From the NCBI GenBank assembly GCA_020747065.1, contig JAGMVK010000009.1, positions 2,542,001-2,606,000 of the forward strand: a DNA stretch of 64,000 nucleotides, in the 5' to 3' direction. A program made the position numbers and the translations under genes. This document shows positions 31,026 through 43,451 of the stretch, one piece after another. The notes under the pieces were generated by a model that searched no databases, was not told where the DNA came from, and saw only the letters and a program-made list of their open reading frames with translations. Source of the DNA: Cadophora sp. MPI-SDFR-AT-0126 (Eukaryota > Ascomycota > Leotiomycetes > Helotiales > Ploettnerulaceae). How positions within the stretch are numbered: position 1 is the first letter of the stretch; each line of letters begins with the position of its first letter.

Positions 31026-33901
31026 TCAAAGCGAAAAGAAATCCAGCTCAGCATTCCTCCTCCCTCCCGTTTCCGTTTCGAAGGGATCATACATCATCCC
31101 CTGCCCCACCAGAGGCGCATCAACCATATCCGCCAAGTTCTGGCCGCTCATCCAGGTGAATGACATGGGATGATCCAGCACATTGAAGTCGCTGTTCAGG
31201 CTCGGCCACACGGCGCACTCGCTCCGCGGCGTCACCATCACGTACCCGTTGCCCTCTCCCTCGCCCACCACCGGCGGCGGCATGCCCTGGAGCATGGCGA
31301 ATGGCTTCGAAGAGGTGCTTGTGCTGACCATGGATTGTGGAGTGAAGGCCAACAGAGCCCCAGGTCCTGCTGCTGCATTTGCATTGGGATTATCGGGTCG
31401 AGTCGAGGACTTGGAGAGCTGTCGTTTCTTGCAGATGCGTGAGTCGGCATCATCGATGGCGTTGCTTTCCCTCCGCGCTGGAATGGCCGTCGTTGTTGCC
31501 GACACACCGTGATGATGCTGATGCTGCAGCGCGGGGGGCGAGGGCCGGGAGCTCGCGTTCTGCAGCTCCAGCATCACGGCTTGCAGGATGGCGGACATGG
31601 ATGCGGCAGGCTGGTAGGTGGCGGACATGTCATGCAGTGCCGCGGCCAGGCACTCGAGATATGGGAGGTTGTTCTTGCGGTCTGATGTGCTCTTGATGAA
31701 TGCCAGCGCCGCGACGAGTGCCGTTGCGGCGGTGCCGGCGTGCTGGATGCCCGTGACGAAGATGCGGCGCGTGTCGAAGCGTTGGCGGTGATGCCAGAAG
31801 ATGCGCGCCACACGGATGGCTTGCCGTGTACAGATGGCGCGCGACATGAAGGCGTGATGGTCGGCGATGCGATCGTCGTCGTCCTCGTGCCCGTCGTCGC
31901 CGCCGCCGCCGTCGTCGTCATACTTGGCCCACGGGCGATGCAGCAGAATGAGACTGCAGTGATACTGCTGGTGCAGCAGGAAAAAGGAGAACGGCGCCGT
32001 CGCGATGTTCTCTGGCTTCCAGACCAGACTTGCGGGCAGCTGGCGATACCACGTCTGCAGCTGGCGGTCCAGATTCAGCACGTACATATACCTGTTTGCG
32101 TTGTCGGGATCCCGATCCCGATCCCGATCCCGTGAGCCTGGGTCTTCTGGCCCGCGGATCTCTGCAATCTTGCCTGCGAGTTCCATCAGGTCCAGGAGCT
32201 CCTCGTAAATTTGCGTCTCGAGACTTCTCTGCTCGCCCACCGGGGTGCAGGTCGAGAGACTGGCAAACTTTTTCGACATGCGATACATCTCCAGATCCGA
32301 CGTCTTGATTCCGGTCGGACGGCCGAGGAATAGAGCCCAGTATCTAGAGTAATCAGCGACAGACAGGTGTGCAGAGGGGGTGGGTGGCAAGACGGACTTG
32401 TCGTAGATCACACACGCAAACAGAGTCATGTGCCGAATCTGCATCTCCTTCTCGTCCAGGCCGTCGTTTTGACAGTCGAGATGCAAACCAAGATCGAAGC
32501 ACAGCCTGTTTGCCATTCCTACAAGGGTTAAACAAATTCCGTCCTCTTGATATTTGTTGTTCGTGGCATCAACTCACCAGCATACATCCACCCAGTATTG
32601 TCCCTTCCCACTCCACATTCGAGATCTCCCAGCAGCAAAAAGGCTTGAACGGATGGCAACCCGCCTGGCCTTTCCAGCTCCAGGTCTAGCATGTAGCGCG
32701 CTTCGCGGTGCAAGGTGCACTCTCGATTCCCCAGGGTGATCTTCTTCATGTCCTCTCTCTCCATGTCCGCAAACCGGTATCCCATCGCCAGAATGTTGAT
32801 ATGCAGAAAGCCGGAGTAATGCTTGTTCTTGGAGTCCTGCATGTCTTCGTAGAAGGCTTCCTTGTGGACAATATATAGGACACTGTTATAATATTCCCAA
32901 AACAGATCCATGAGGTAATCATGGGTTTCGATGGTCAGAGATCGAATGATCCGCTCGGTGCGGCGTGTTTGCTCCAGCGATTCGCCGCTGTCGCGTGGGG
33001 CGGTGCTGTCTGCGTAGATGTGGAAGTTCGAGGCCGGGCCAAAGAATCGCAGACGCCCGCTGAGCTGGTCGAAACTAAGATGACCGCGGGTGGAGAGAAG
33101 CATGCGCACCAACAATTCTCTCTTGTTACTATTCTGCGCTGCTCGACTACTCTGTGTGTTTGGAGGTGGGTGTGGATGTGTTTCGGTGAGCGGCATGCCG
33201 CCGTCGTTCTGATAATTGTTGTCCCCGTCAGAGGACGAGTCCTGAGTGCTTCGGGGCGTGGTACTTTGTGCGGCAGGATCGGGGTCATGCTGCTGATCAT
33301 ACACGTCGCTGCCCTGGGGAAGAGGAGGAGCCGGCGCAGGAGGTGCTTCGGGCCTGATTTTAGGGGGGTAGTTGGCGGGAGGAAGTTCTTTGCCTGTCTC
33401 TACAAGCATCGATTCCAGCATGGCCACTCTATTTGCGAGGGCCGACATATATGCCTTGGAGACAGGCCTGGGAAGTCAGTCAGTCAGCTTCATGCCCAAG
33501 ATAGATTTGCAGAACAGACAAACTTGCCGTCGTCGCTCGTCATCATTCTTGATTATGCATTCTGTGTTGGAACGTTTGCATTGTGTGCAATCTCGTTCAC
33601 CGGGTGGTACAATACACTTTATTTACACCGTCAGTCAGTCCGTCCGTCAGTCAGTCAGTCAGTCCCTGAGCCAGAATGGGGAATGGGGGATGGGGCAAGC
33701 AAGCAAGAAACAATACAATACAACACTTACACGGATCCTTCGATCTCGGCAGGAGGCGCACGCAATTGACGCTCGATGTCGAGTAGGCTTCGTTGCGTTC
33801 ACATTCGCATTTGCATTCGCAGCCGACTGTTCAGACGTGGTGGGCTGGGTGAACTGGCCAGGCAGAGCACTTGTGTCTGCGTTCTCTATGTCGCTCCTCA
33901 T
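31026..33901 (-). CDS. Zn2Cys6 fungal transcription factor
   Basis: Five exons (33731-33901, 33528-33616, 32578-33467, 32398-32518, 31026-32343) give 862 residues. The zinc cluster spans about residues 48-80 with spacing C-x2-C-x6-C-x8-C-x2-C-x6-C, split by intron 1. Intron 2 needs a GC-AG site (G|GCAAGT) to join the cluster to the coiled-coil-like dimerisation region. The fungal_trans regulatory domain begins near FWEYYNSVLYIVHKEAFYEDM-type sequence at about residue 255. An Arg-Asp repeat comes from GATCCC repeats near 32110. Being first in the gene-dense run, it is the likely pathway-specific regulator. Intron 4 has an atypical GTCCGT donor. Confidence 0.85.
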
Positions 33902-34705
33902 GGCCGCGGTGCGTTGTGCTCAAACAGACTTACAGACTTACAGACTTACAGACTGCTGGTCCGGCCTTGACATCTAGCCAGCCGGTGCAGCAGACACTCG
34001 CCCGCGATACTGTACAGTACAGGTGGGAAGGAGAAGGAGAAGGGGAAGGGGAAGAGGAAGAGGAAGAGGAAGAATGAGCAAACGGTGACAGGATTCCAGC
34101 ACTGGGGAAGAATGCGTGGAGAAGGCCATTCCCCGCGTTTGTTCCTTCCCCAGCGGTGATCCTTAGCTCCACAGCCCACAGCCCACAGCCCACCACCCAC
34201 AGCTGCTTCAATGCGCTGCCTCCGCCCACCCGGTAGAAACATAACATCCCCCCCCTACTGGATGTACCATCCAATCATCCATCGTCCCAGATCGAGAGGG
34301 TGACACGGCAGTGAGGAAATTCGGACTGCATCGCAGGGACCCACCAATCCATGTCCTTGTCCCGTGGCTGCATGCATACTTACGGAGGAAGCTGCGCTAC
34401 TTGAGTCGTGTGACAGGGCGGTGGGCAGCGGGACTGACTCGCTCGTGTACAAACGTACGTAGGGTAAGTCCTGGCTCCTCCATGAACCCCCCCCCCCCCC
34501 CCCCCATGACAGTCCGCTTTCTTTGTTTCCTTCTGAAGATGGTAGTAAAATCTGAGGGGTCGGGGGGACGGGACATTTAGCACAGAACACACGCCCAAAG
34601 GTCAGATTGTTCGGGCATGTACGAAGGAAGTAAGATGCAGTCAGTGACAACGAAAAGCATGCAATCAGATTACATTCCCTAAGTTTATATATGTGACAAA
34701 CATGC
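33902..34705. other. Repeat-rich promoter region of the Zn2Cys6 gene
   Basis: About 800 bp with several simple repeats: a 10-bp CAGACTTA-type tandem at about 33926-33955, GGAAGA/GGAGAA purine repeats at about 34026-34075, CACAGCC repeats at about 34170-34200 and a run of about 18 C at 34487-34504. No gene recognised. Confidence 0.55.
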
Positions 34706-36633
34706 CTACGCAATAGACCATTCATGATCCGAATTCCGCACGTACGGCGCCAAGCCCGCCACATCCCCCTTGCCATGTGCCTGCACCTCCCCATTCCCCA
34801 GAAACGCAAACCGATTCTTATATCTATACCGAATATTATAATCTTCAAACCGTGGTTCCTTGATGGTTTTCAGAAAATGGATAGTCTGTTCGTTCCGTCT
34901 ACCGTCAGCTAGCTATTGAGTAGAAGTGAAAGGAAGGAAAGGATGAGCTAGCTAGCTCGTCGTCGACTTACAGATCCAGGCCAGAGATAAATTCGATTCT
35001 TGATTTTGCCGTCTTTGAACCAGCTACGACACTCTTCTTGCCACACTGTGGTTTGGTGGAACTCATCGAAATGAGCGTAGATGTCGTCGAGCGCCTCTTG
35101 CTTGACGTCCATGCTTATGATCCCTTCCGTCTGCATCTTCCTCATCATCTTGATCGCGTACTCGACGCTCGTTTCAATCGAGGGCAAGAGGGTCCCGCTT
35201 GACCACGTCGCTCCCGGGCCGACAATCGTGTAGAAGTTTGGGAAACGGGGGGCCGAGAGGCCGAGGTAGAGATTTGGGCCTTTGCCCCAGTCTTCGTCTA
35301 GCGTCGTGCCGTTGCTGCTGTTGATGACCTTGAAGGCCGGACGAAAGGCGACCTGAAATCCCGTGGCACAGACAAGAACATCGAGCTTGTGCAACTGTCC
35401 ATCTTCAGTGGTGATTCCTTCGGGCGTTACCCTCTGGATATTGCTGAACACGGGCTGGACATTCTCTCTCGTCAGTGCTTCGAGATAACCATCTCCAGGA
35501 GAAATCCGCCGGCACCCGGGAGACCACTTTGGGATGATAAATTCCTTAAGCTTCTCATTCCCGGGACCGATGCGACGAGTCATCTCGGTAGTGATTACCT
35601 CGCGGAATTTGTTAGACATTTCAGAGCCTTGTTGATACATGCCGAAGAGCGAGTTGATTTCTGCTTCGATTTTCTTGCGGAATTGGAGGAGATATGCAGG
35701 GTCTTCGTTGAATCTCTTCTTGTCTTCGGTAGTGAAGGTGTACTGTCGCTTGCTAGGCTCTTGCTCTGCTCCTTTGAGTAACTCCTCATTGAGAACACCT
35801 GAAATCTGTTAGATCCCGCTATTAGAGGGAAAGGAAGTAAGTCACTTACCACCACCAAACGGAGGACTAATCCACGTCGGACTCCTCATAAACACCTTCA
35901 AGTCCTTCGCTTCCTTCTGCAACTGTGGCACAATCTGTACGCTCGTACTCCCCGTCCCAATAACTCCCACCGCCTTCCCTTTAAAATCAACGCTATGATC
36001 CCACTTGGCCGAATGCATCAACGCCCCGCCAAAATCATGTAACCCCTCAATATCGGGCCATCTCCAGTTATTCAAAATCCCGCTCCCATTCACAAGCACG
36101 TGGCACCAATCCTCCCACTTTTCCCCACTCACCTGGTCCTCCAGTACAACCATCCACCTACCCCTTTTATCATCCCACCGCGCTTCCACAAGCTTCGTAT
36201 TGAGCTTCATATACTTCCTGCTGCCATGCCGCTCCGCAAACCGCTCAAAGTACTGCTGGATCTCCGGCCCGTACGCAAAATAATGGCTCCAGTTCGGATT
36301 CGGGTCCCAGGAGTACGTGTACAAGTGGCTCGGGATATCGCACGCCACGCCCGGGTACGTATTCTCGTACCAGGTGCCCCCGAAATGGGCGTTCTTCTCA
36401 AAGAGGGTGAGCTCCCAGGAGTTCGGGTCAAGCATGCGCTCGAGTTTGTAGGCCAGGCAGAGCCCGCTTGCGCCTGCGCCGACGCAGGCGATGCGCAGTT
36501 TCGAGGGCTTGGAGTGGTATTGTGGAAGAATCTTGTAGGGTTCTTGGGGGAAGTTGTGAGGGCAGCGGACGCCGACACCGTTTGTGGTGCTGCTGCTGAT
36601 GCTGTTGGGGATGGGCACTGCTGAGGGAGCCAT
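34706..36633 (-). CDS. Type I Baeyer-Villiger monooxygenase (FAD/NADPH), copy 1
   Basis: Three exons (35850-36633, 34972-35798, 34706-34885) give 596 residues. Visible: FAD-binding GAGASG at about residues 52-57, FGGTWYENTYPG near 84, the BVMO fingerprint FGGALMHSAKW at about 201-211, the NADPH-binding GTGSTS at about 226, the CRRISPGDGYLEAL block and a LVCATGF motif. Type I BVMOs insert oxygen next to a ketone, giving an ester or lactone. The closest relative in this window is the second BVMO about 20 kb away. Divergence suggests separate substrates or steps. Cytosolic; no targeting signal seen. Confidence 0.9.
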
Positions 36634-37476
36634 GGTGAGCGTCGTGGGAGTAAAGAAACCTCTCGTGCACGGTAATCGCGACGAGAAGAGAGTTCGTTTG
36701 CACAGTGATTGGAGACTGACTACCTGAGGTTCAGACAGAAGAAAACGGCAGCAGAATCAACAAGCAGATACTTAAGCGATCATGTGCCAATGCGCTTAGA
36801 GAACCTCACCCTTCCTTAATTGCGGTAATACCGGGGCTCATGTGAATAGCCTGTGGTACGGCCCTAGGATTTCATCCTTCTTCCTAGCTAGCCATGGCGA
36901 GCTTCTCAGTAACCGGAAACTCATATCCCAGGCTTGGAGTTTTCCCGACCGGTGAAGAGCCCTGAACTTCTGCAGTTGCCCCTGGTCGAGGATGTTACTT
37001 TGCCTAGCCATGGACAGGGGGAGGGGGATCCAGGCATTGCTGGCAGAGAAACCACTCCTATGATCGCCTACCTGGGCAAGGCGGCATGGTATGTGGAGGG
37101 ATGGTCGAGACTTGCATGGAGAGCCTTGCATGGTTGGTATGCGGGGAAGCCAGAGTCGGAAAAGGATTACCGGCGTCGCTAACATGAACAAGGGAGCTGA
37201 GCAGATCTACCATAATGACTTGTTGCGCGAATGGGTCATTGAAATTTGGGGGGTTGAGTACGCTTAGTCGAGCGAATCTGCGCAGGGGTGAGAGGCGTGA
37301 GCCCCGGTCGAGCGAGAGAGGGTGTGTAAGGCTCCTATGGTGTACGATTGATTCGGTACGACTGGAGGCTTTGTTTGCACCTGCAATGATGTGAACTACG
37401 GTATCACTGAGGTCATCGTCAACAACAACAACAACAACAAGATGCTGAGACTCTCTAAGATAAATTCAAAAGCCAA
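36634..37476. promoter_or_regulatory. Promoter region of BVMO copy 1
   Basis: Between the 3' end of the CoA ligase and the BVMO start, both on the minus strand. Contains a CGG-N10-CCG motif (annotated separately) and an AAC-repeat at about 37421-37440. A 118-codon stop-free minus-strand stretch (36838-37191) has no family signature and is not called a gene. Confidence 0.5.
37157..37172. promoter_or_regulatory. CGG-N10-CCG motif, possible Zn2Cys6 dimer site
   Basis: CGGAAAAGGATTACCG, 524 bp before the start of BVMO copy 1. Inverted CGG triplets spaced by 10 bp match sites of some Zn2Cys6 homodimers (Put3 type). Confidence 0.35.
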
Positions 37477-39314
37477 TCAAAACCGTGCCTTTGTCTGTTT
37501 CTCCAAGAGCTTAGCATCAGCTTTCGACCATTCCCTCATCACCTTTCTCTGAATCTTCCCGCTTGCCAACTTCGGCACTTCATCTACAAACGTGACTCCT
37601 CCCACCAACCACTTATGCTTTGCAACTCTCGGTTTAATCCATTCCTTTATATCCCAACTTGTCACCTTTCCTTTCGCCGCATCTTGAATCGTGACGTATG
37701 CTCGTGGCCATTCCTCGCCGTGCAGTATTATGCCAACCACCGCCGCATCTGCAATGTGTTCATGCTCAAGCAGCACGGCCTCAAGCTCTGCGGGTGCTAC
37801 TTGCAGCGCGTTGACCTTGATGAGCTCCTTCAACGCGTCAATAGATATAAACAACATTTTGTCAGCAGAGGGGACGGACGCACCTTCTTTCGGTCCACAA
37901 TCCAAAAGTAGCCCCTGTTGTCGCAAATAGCCACGTCGCCAGTCTTCAGCCATTTGTCACTGCTAATCGCCTCCTTTGTCGCAACATTGTTTTTCCAATA
38001 CCTCAGGCAGACTTGTGGCCCGCGGATATACACCTCCCCAGGCTCCCCTAGCGCCACCTCGTTCCCATTATCGTCTAGAAGTTTGCATTCCGTGTTTGGA
38101 TCCAGCTGTCCCACACTGCCGGAACCATCGCGCACGCCGCCCGGAACATGAATGGCACCGCAGGTCACTTCCGTCATCCCCCATCCCTGATTAATCTGAA
38201 GGTTGAAGCGTCTCGAGACATCGTTCTGGAGTTCTTTGGAAAGCGGTGCAGCGCCACACAGAATGTCCGTTACGCTGCTGATGTCGTATCTTGTTGTCTC
38301 TGGCCGTTTACTCAACATGACTAGAATTGGGGGAGCTACCTGAAGGTGCGTGATCTTGTGCTCTTGAATCACTTTCAGGAAGTCTTCGAAGACGAATTGC
38401 TTCATAACGTAAACTGGGATTTGGAGTTTGGCAGCCATGGCGATAGTGTAAAGCTGTCCGTATGCGTGGTAGAGTGGCAGGAATCCGACCCATCGTTCTG
38501 GTGGGTGGTTGTTCTTGTCGAATGGTTTGTGGAGGTATTTCATGTATAATGTTTGCTCAATGTTGGCAATGAGGTTGTGGTGACTGACGCAAACCCCTTT
38601 TGGGAGACCACTAAAAAAAAAGTATCAGTATGCTGTTGGAACGGGAAGAATGGAGGAGCCTAATGCAAGTTGACATACGTCGTTCCGGAAGAGTAATTTA
38701 TCGTTGCTACCGTGTTGACTGATTCTTCTCCATTGGCTTTTGGCCAATTGTATTGTTCTCCATCAGACGGGCTTCCAATTAGACATCTCCAATCCTCGAT
38801 ACCATATTTTGACGAATTTTCAGAGTCTGAAAACTGGAATATACAGCGCTTTGACACCCCAGCCTGGGCAGCGGCTGCAACTGCTGTTTCGAGCATTGTC
38901 GGGTGAGCCAATATTATTTTCGCCTCGGTGTTCTTGATTTGATGTACAATCTCTTCACTTTGATTAGCTAGCCCAGGCAAACGAGAAGGGTCACTGACCG
39001 GATAACGTGTATACTGGGTTGGCGCCGCTGAACGCATATCCAGCACTAACAACTCCAAGATACGCCACGGGAATAAAGATGTGATTTGGAGTATATATCA
39101 TAACGACGTCACCTTTCTTCAAGCCCATCCTCTCCAGGCCAAATGCTAATCGTTTTACCCACCGGAGTGACTGAGACAGGGACAACGACACACTTGTATC
39201 TTTGGAGTCGATCCATAATGGCTTCGTTGAGACTGTTTCCCCAGGCGGGAAGAGGTAAGTCAAAAGATCAACTTGGGGGATCGACAGCGGGGGAAAAGGT
39301 GAGGTCAACGGCAT
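37477..39314 (-). CDS. 4-coumarate-CoA ligase-like acyl-CoA synthetase
   Basis: Four exons (38999-39314, 38679-38952, 37884-38610, 37477-37827) give 555 residues, typical for 4CL-like enzymes. It activates a carboxylic acid to acyl-AMP, then to the CoA thioester. Motifs: the AMP-binding P-loop SSGTTGLPKG at about 193-202 (split by intron 2), FLPLYHAYG, QGWGMTE, TGDVAICD, and the C-terminal SGKIQRKVMRE with the catalytic Lys. The spliced joins give YTLSEIVHQIKNT and DRKKELIKVN, as in homologues. The C-terminus (KARF) is not a peroxisomal signal. Intron 1 is only 46 nt. Divergently paired with the SDR at 39678. Confidence 0.9.
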
Positions 39315-39677
39315 CTCGCAGTCTTTCTCTGCTCAGACTGGCGAAGGACAAAATAGTAAAGGAAGATAATTGCAATTGGCAAGGCTACGAAGATAGAGAA
39401 TAAATAGATCTCGTCGCTACCCAAGTCCGAGGTAATAGCGAAAGCATACTCTACCAATCGCTGGGGGGTGGGATAGATCCCAGTAGTGCGGGGAGCATGG
39501 CCCGAGCAGCCCGAGGCTATCGCAAGGCGGGCTTGGGAAAAGGAAAATGATCGACTTGACCTCTCTGTGTTTGTTAATCAATTTCACAAACAAATGCAAT
39601 TGATATTAAAAGCTGATCTTTCACCTCTCTGTCCTCCCGGAACACAATGAGATCGAGCTTGACCCTCATCTCCCACG
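39315..39677. promoter_or_regulatory. Shared divergent promoter of the CoA ligase and the SDR
   Basis: A 363-bp region between two start codons. A CGG-N10-CCG motif sits almost exactly midway, and the sequence repeats CCGAG several times (for example near 39428, 39502 and 39511). Confidence 0.6.
39489..39504. promoter_or_regulatory. CGG-N10-CCG motif in divergent promoter
   Basis: CGGGGAGCATGGCCCG, about 175 bp from both flanking start codons. Candidate site for the Zn2Cys6 regulator. Confidence 0.4.
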
Positions 39678-40742
39678 ATGTCTGAATTACGCGATTTCGA
39701 GGGCCTCTTCCGCTTGGATGGGAAAGTGGCCCTTGTCACCGGAGGCGAGTTCACGCCTCAAGAGAGAACAAAGAGACAACACGCTGAAGAAGAAGCTTTA
39801 GGATCCCGAGGGCTGGGCCTTCATACCGCGACGGCATTCCTGCGTGCGGGAGCTGCGAAAGTCTTCATCACCGCGCGGAAGGCTGGCGGACCGCAGGGTA
39901 TCGACCAGGCGGTGGCCAGGCTCAACAAGCTTCCCGGTGTGAAGGGCCACGCGACTGGCATTCCAGCAAATGCATCCAGCGAGGAAGAGATTGTCCGTCT
40001 TGTCAAGGCGGTTGAGAAAGAGGCAGGAAAGCTAGACATTCTGGTTGCCAATGCCGGCGCGACTTGGGGATCGAGATTCGAGGATGCGCCCGACCATGCG
40101 AGTCAGAAAATCTTGGATCTGAATGTGAGGGGTGTGTTTCTGTTGGCGCAGAAGTGAGTGGTGCTTTGTGCGCTCTGTGCCCTCTCAGGCGCAAACAAAC
40201 GTCGTTGACAACGAGCAGGTTTGCGCCGCTTCTTCAAGCATCAGGGACAAAACAGGATCCTTCGAGGATCGTGATCGTGAGTTCTACTGCTGGGACGAAT
40301 GTTCCCCATGTCGGCGACAATGGTACAATCATGTATTCGGTTTCCAAAGCCGCTGCTCATGTGAGTTCTCGAAGGCGGGAAGGGCGGTACGAAAACTGAA
40401 GCGCAGCAGCATCTTGGGAGGAATCTTGCGATCGAATTAGGACCAACCAATATAACAACAAATGTAGTGGCACCCGGCTTCTTCCCCAGCAAGTTGGCAT
40501 CAGGCCTGATTGAGAAACTGGGCGGTACGTCTGAGCTGGAAGAGGCCAATCCACGCAAGCGGCTGGGGGAGCCTGAAGATATCGCTGGAGTAATGCTATA
40601 CCTTTGCTCTCCCGCGGGGAGCTACATGTGAGTTTTCACGTCTTATCGTTATTTCAAGGACTTGACAGGCAGTAGCAATGGTGTGGACATCAGAGTTGAC
40701 GGTGGGATGATTCTTGGTGCGGGACGACACTCAAAACTATGA
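39678..40742 (+). CDS. Short-chain dehydrogenase/reductase with C-terminal SKL (peroxisomal)
   Basis: Five exons (39678-39744, 39802-40153, 40219-40360, 40410-40627, 40673-40742) give 282 residues. Classical SDR: cofactor motif TGGSRGLG, LVANAG (NAG), catalytic Ser in VSSTAG, and YSVSK with the Tyr/Lys pair. The last three residues are SKL, a canonical PTS1, so it probably works in the peroxisome. Intron 1 is a likely GC-AG intron (G|GCGAGT...TTTAG) of 57 nt with no stop; retaining it would wreck the cofactor motif, which supports splicing. Role inferred: oxidation of a hydroxy intermediate or reduction of an oxo-acyl-CoA in the neighbouring pathway. Confidence 0.88.
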
Positions 40743-41387
40743 AAAGCTTTTATTTTTCTAGGCCCTATATTACTATGCTGCTTTTTCTGTCAAAACAAGT
40801 TCTGTCCTTGTCGCGAAGCTATGACAAAAGCATACTCCCAGAGTGTACACCGCGGCTGGACGAAGTGTACAATTCCCGACGGTTGGCATATTTGGACTCT
40901 ATTATAATAATTTCTCGTAAATTATTGCTAATATAATACTTATATGGGCTATTTTATATTCTATCACGCAGTTTAAATAGATTTTGTTTAGAGAATCTAA
41001 GCTTTTTGATTAGGCCTCGGCTAAAGAGTGCACGGGCCGCATTCTCAAAACCCAACATATGGCGACAGCACAACGACAACCCCCACAGACCGCGCGGGGT
41101 AGTTGTCCCACCAGAGCCTGGCAAACGTTTTCCGCCAGCGCCGAGTGGTCGAATTTCAACGCCGGAACCCCTGACCAAGGACAATCCGGTTCCCATTGGC
41201 TTCTCCCTAACGCAGTAAGTAACCTACGCCTCACTTGGTTCCAGTGCGCGTCACTGGCCATTTTCTGGAAAAAGACCTCAAGTCATTGTTGCAATATAAT
41301 TCTGAAATCGAATTCATCAACAGCCTCGCACATCTGCACAGTATTTTCGTTTCACACATTCAAGAATACACTGCAAGATCTTTAAAT
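40743..41387. other. Intergenic region upstream of the P450 gene
   Basis: No gene seen. About 40880-41000 is AT-rich. The P450 promoter lies here; no CGG-N10-CCG motif was found. Confidence 0.45.
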
Positions 41388-43146
41388 ATGGAGGCGACAG
41401 CTCCCCGGACCTTTTGGGGGCTCATTGGCTTCTTCCTCACCGTTTCCATAAGCTTAGTAAAACACCGTCGCCCACATTCAAGTAGATTTGCTGACATCGT
41501 TTTCCCAGGGCGTTATTTACTGTGTGTGCCTCGTAGGTGATGTCTCTTAATTGGAATGGGCACCCACTGAACAACTTCCCCAGGCAATCTACCGTCTAAC
41601 CCTCGACCCGCTTGCCAAATTTCCAGGTCCAAAACTAAATGCCATTTCCCCCATTCCCGGAATCCGTGCTCTTCTCAGAGGTCGTATCGCCTTTGAAAAC
41701 AAGCTGCTTCATGACAAGTATGGCCCCGTGGTCCGAGTTTCCCCCACAGAATTACACTTCAACTCCGTGCAAGCGTGGGAAGACATCTACGGGCACCGTC
41801 CAGGACATCCCAACTTCCACAAAGACCCAGTGCACGTGGGATCTGTGGAGCCTCTTGCAGGAGTCACCACTCTCACGATGGCAGATGATGCGAATCACGC
41901 ACGCCAACGCCGGGCCCTAGCTCATTCTTTTTCTCAAAAAGCTCTCGTTGAACAAGAAGACATCATACAAGACTATGTATCCCAATTCATCAAGCATTTG
42001 GGGCGCCTGGCAGCCAATAACGAGGCCTTCAACATGGTGAATTGGCTCAACTTCACGACCTTCGACATCATTGGCGACCTCGCCTTCGGGGAACCCTTCG
42101 GCTGCCTTGCTTCAGGAGAATTCCACTTCTGGGTGTCCCTCATCTTTGAGACCGTCAAAGCAGGTGCAATGGAACAGGCCACGCGGCGCTTCGCCACCGC
42201 CGGTTCCACTTTCCAGAACTTGCTGTTGAAATGCATTCCCAGTGAGATGCGGGAGGGGAGGAGAAAACACCTGAAATTCAGCACGGAGAAAGTCATGAGG
42301 AGACTTGAAAACGAGAATACGGATCACAAGGACTTTATCTGGTATGTCTTGAAGCAGAAGGAGAGGTTCAATTTGCATCAGGATGAGATTGTCGTCAATT
42401 CCGCTCTGTTTATTGTCGCTGGGAGCGAGACAACGGCTAATGCCCTGAGTGGGATGTTGGCTCGGTTGATTTACAACCCAGACAAATACGAGACGCTATG
42501 TAAAGAAATCAGGAGCGCTTTCAAAGAGGAGTCTGAGGTCAGATATGAGAAGTTGAGCCAGTTGACGTACCTGAATGCCGTTATTGAGGAAGGATTGCGC
42601 ATCCATCCCCCTGTCCCGACAGGCCTGCTGAGAACGGTTCCAAAGAACGGCGACACTGTTGATGGATATTTGGTTCCAGGCGGGGTAAGCATGCCCTTCC
42701 CCTGCTCGAGTCAAAACTGACGTATTGTGAAAGACTGCAGTCTCTGTAGGTTCCTGGGCGGCGTCCCACAACGAGAACAACTTCCGCGACGCAGACAGCT
42801 TCATTCCGGAGCGATGGATCGATCGCGCCTACGACAGTGATCTGAAAAAAGCCGCGCAGCCATTCTCGCTGGGCCCAAGAGGATGCATTGGGAAACAGTA
42901 AGCTACTTTCCTGGCCCATGTCCACTTTGCTCGGGCTCTACCTCGAACATTGATGAGCTGATATTGAGAAGCCTGAGTTACTTGGAGATGAGAATCATAC
43001 TAGCCAGGCTTTTGTGGAATTTCGATATTGTTTCAGTGGACGGAGCGCCGAATTGGAACCCAGAGAATGAGATGGGGAGAGCGAGGGCGTTCATGACGTG
43101 GGAGAAGCCGGATCTGATTTTGAAACTTGTCCCTGTTAGGCGGTGA
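41388..43146 (+). CDS. Cytochrome P450 monooxygenase
   Basis: Five exons (41388-41456, 41509-41532, 41584-42684, 42734-42897, 42972-43146) give 510 residues. The membrane anchor helix is built from exons 1-3, including a 24-nt microexon, and leads into the LAKFPGPKL hinge. Also visible: I-helix VAGSETTA, EEGLR (ExxR), the GGTAVSV...WAASH and FIPERW regions, and the heme loop FSLGPRGCIG with axial Cys at about residue 449. Relatives include isotrichodermin C-15 hydroxylase-like fungal enzymes, but substrate cannot be read from sequence. ER-bound. In this context it could start catabolism by hydroxylating an unactivated carbon. Confidence 0.9.
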
Positions 43147-43451
43147 AATCCTGGTTTGGCTCTAACATGTCAAAAGTGTTGTGTTGTCGGGAATTGATTG
43201 AAACAAATTTTGGATACTTACGCACAAATGTATGACAATTCCCATTAGTGACTATGACGCCCGTTGCTATTGCTCTAATGTGGATTCATTTTGCTTGGGC
43301 ATTCCTCAGGAGTAAAATCCCTGGTGTGTTGTGACTGTTTGCGATTAGTGAGTAGGTAGTGACAGAAGTTCAGACTGGACAGTGACACAACAATTGATAC
43401 CAGGTTTTACTTGAAACTTCAATGTAAAGGAACGTTATGATTTATTGATTT
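43147..43451. other. Convergent 3' flank of P450 and aldehyde dehydrogenase
   Basis: About 300 bp with nothing recognisable beyond likely polyadenylation regions. Confidence 0.4.

Noticed and set aside
34487..34504. Poly-C run and nearby purine repeats as a special structure
   Set aside because: Ordinary microsatellites; length may also be affected by sequencing error.
36838..37191. 118-codon minus-strand open frame upstream of BVMO copy 1
   Set aside because: No recognisable motif or family feature; most likely promoter DNA.
42684..42733. P450 truncated before the heme region
   Set aside because: Using the acceptor at 42733 rather than later AGs restores frame and the GGTAVSV block, so the gene is intact.
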